DNA of 6,491 nt from Mariprofundaceae bacterium (GTDB taxonomy: Bacteria; Pseudomonadota; Zetaproteobacteria; Mariprofundales; Mariprofundaceae): positions 1 through 6,491 of the forward strand of contig JAUZQR010000336.1 of the NCBI GenBank assembly GCA_030950865.1, read 5' to 3'. Position 1 is the stretch's first letter; the number at the start of each line of letters is the position of its first letter. Below the pieces are notes generated by a model. That model was not told the DNA's origin and did no database searches. It worked only from the letters and a program-made list of their open reading frames with translations. The position numbers were made by a program, and so were the translations under genes. Below, in pieces: positions 5,468 through 6,491 of the stretch.

Positions 5468-6491
5468 TTAAGAAGTCTCATGTGATTCACCTGCACTGCT
5501 TTCCCCGATTACAATGAGTTCAGCAATATTTTCACGGTATTCACTCCATGAATGGCGAGAAACTGGATTACCAAAGGGATTGATAACAATCTGGAATTGA
5601 CGAAGACAGCCGAAATCTTCCTCACGAGGAAATAACTTGCGAATAACATCCTGTAACGGATCACTCCAAACAAAACTTTCTTTTAATCGATAACCAATCC
5701 AAATGTAACCTTGAGCAAGCAGTTGTGCAGACAAGGCTTCCGCATCATCATCCAACGGTTTATCAACCTGTAAAACCTGCAAGTCCATTTCATCACTATC
5801 TCCAACATCGCCCATCAAATCGTCAATAGTATGCCGTAAAGTGCGTTGTAATTCATAGGAATCAGGGCTCTCTGAAGCGTACATGTGAAAGCTGGTATGT
5901 GCGACATAGGTCGCATAAAATTCATTGGGAACAAGCACATGAATTTCCATAGGAAGCTTGAAACGATGCAGTTCCTCCTGCAACAGACGTGCCTGCTCAC
6001 GATTTTCAAGTATAGGGAAAACATCAGGCTTTGTACCTGCCTCCCTGATTAGGGTCACCATATGGGATAATACTGTAGATATGCTCGCATAAGCATGCGA
6101 GCGCAGGTGAGCCGAGCGCGACAGAAGAATCCGATTGGCATCAACAATATAATCGCGCAAAAAATTCATATCAGTGAAATTCCAAGCCACCATATTGATC
6201 TTAATGCGTTCATTAGCACCTTCTGTATCTGCACAACGATTGCGCAAATAAGCAACTTGTTCCGCGCACTCTTTCTCAGAAAGATCATCGAGTATTGTAA
6301 GCTCAACATACTCAAATTCATCCAGCAACCGCTGCAACAACAATGGTAAACTACCAACCCAACCAGTAATCAGAAGTTTCAGTTTGCTGCTATGCCCTGC
6401 CACGCGCAACCCAGCGGGTAGTTCTTCACAGATTGGCATCGGAAGATCATGCAAATGCTTAAGTGTGTAGAAGGTTTCAGCATGCAATGCA
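5468..6491 (-). CDS. CASTOR/POLLUX-like ion channel protein, C-terminal part (5' end outside window)
   Basis: The frame is open to the window edge. The earliest possible start seen is a TTG at 6487, with an Ala codon before it and no stop, so the gene most likely begins outside the window; about 340 residues are visible. Residue numbers count from that TTG. A Rossmann-like start, KLLITGWVGSLPLLLQRL (about 37-54), is followed by a strand with VELTILDD (61-68), and later a second core with FPILENREQARLL (157-169) and EIHVLVPNEFYATYVAH (181-197). The end has YIWIGYRL (261-268) and AELIVIGE (322-329). This order resembles the C-terminal RCK-like half of CASTOR/POLLUX channels, which sense ligands in the cytoplasm beneath a membrane pore. 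No membrane segment is visible here; any pore would be encoded upstream. It could instead be another TrkA/RCK-type regulator. The gene ends 60 bases before the c-di-GMP gene. The family call is from remembered motif order only. Confidence 0.6.
   Translation of the reverse strand, partial: ALHAETFYTLKHLHDLPMPICEELPAGLRVAGHSSKLKLLITGWVGSLPLLLQRLLDEFEYVELTILDDLSEKECAEQVAYLRNRCADTEGANERIKINMVAWNFTDMNFLRDYIVDANRILLSRSAHLRSHAYASISTVLSHMVTLIREAGTKPDVFPILENREQARLLQEELHRFKLPMEIHVLVPNEFYATYVAHTSFHMYASESPDSYELQRTLRHTIDDLMGDVGDSDEMDLQVLQVDKPLDDDAEALSAQLLAQGYIWIGYRLKESFVWSDPLQDVIRKLFPREEDFGCLRQFQIVINPFGNPVSRHSWSEYRENIAELIVIGESSAGESHETS
6083..6102. repeat. Perfect 8-bp inverted repeat inside the channel-like gene
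   Basis: GCTCGCAT, a four-base loop AAGC, and ATGCGAGC form a perfect hairpin within the coding region, at the codons for the RSHAYAS segment. No T-run follows on either strand, so it is not a standard intrinsic terminator. One such hairpin in 6.5 kb is close to what chance allows, so no function is claimed. Confidence 0.5.

Noticed and set aside
6485..6487. TTG at 6487 as the true start of the channel-like gene
   Set aside because: The frame stays open to the window edge, no ribosome site can be seen, and the family normally has a long N-terminal membrane part, so the gene is treated as cut by the window.
1..6491. CRISPR array, tRNA, rRNA, riboswitch, insertion sequence or attachment site
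   Set aside because: The window is almost fully covered by minus-strand genes; I saw no regularly spaced repeats, no transposase motifs, and no gap large enough for a structured RNA.

Overview
All protein-coding capacity in this window lies on the minus strand, so transcription reads from high to low coordinates. There are two intact ABC-transporter genes, one intact transporter-associated membrane protein, one intact c-di-GMP enzyme, and two genes cut by the window edges. Base composition is moderate (mid-40s % GC by eye). The gene types, in particular an active-looking GGDEF-EAL protein beside a GldA/GldF/GldG-like cassette ending in a DUF4340 protein, suggest a Gram-negative proteobacterium. 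A zeta- or gammaproteobacterium would fit, but the sequence alone cannot fix the group.

Layout in order of transcription: (1) 6491-5468, the C-terminal part of a protein resembling the cytoplasmic nucleotide-binding (RCK-like) region of CASTOR/POLLUX-type ion channels; its start lies outside the window. (2) A 60-base gap containing a perfect 15-base palindrome. (3) 5407-3659, a c-di-GMP synthase/phosphodiesterase with an unrecognised N-terminal domain, a coiled-coil linker, GGDEF with its inhibitory I-site, and EAL. (4) A 37-base gap with a good sigma70-like promoter whose predicted transcript start falls almost on the next ATG. (5) 3621-2683, ABC ATPase. (6) 2686-1964, six-helix ABC-2 permease. 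(7) 1963-407, GldG-like membrane-anchored extracytoplasmic subunit. (8) 406-1, the N-terminal 135 residues of a DUF4340 protein that runs out of the window.

Genes 5-8 form a tightly coupled operon. The first junction is a 4-base ATGA overlap; the next two are both TAA directly followed by ATG. Together they would make an ATP-driven inner-membrane complex (ATPase plus permease) with two single-pass or anchored extracytoplasmic partners. Its substrate is unknown. The name 'gliding motility' comes from Bacteroidetes relatives and should not be taken as function here. The c-di-GMP enzyme and channel-like gene share strand and closeness with the operon, but the predicted promoter at 3631-3658 argues that the transporter can be transcribed separately.

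There are no RNA genes, mobile elements, CRISPR arrays or long repeats that I can support, and no non-coding stretch longer than about 60 bases. I did not find a clearly new system. The points most worth a second look are the predicted near-leaderless start of the transporter operon, the undefined Cys/His-rich N-terminal domain of the c-di-GMP enzyme, and the CASTOR/POLLUX-like protein.
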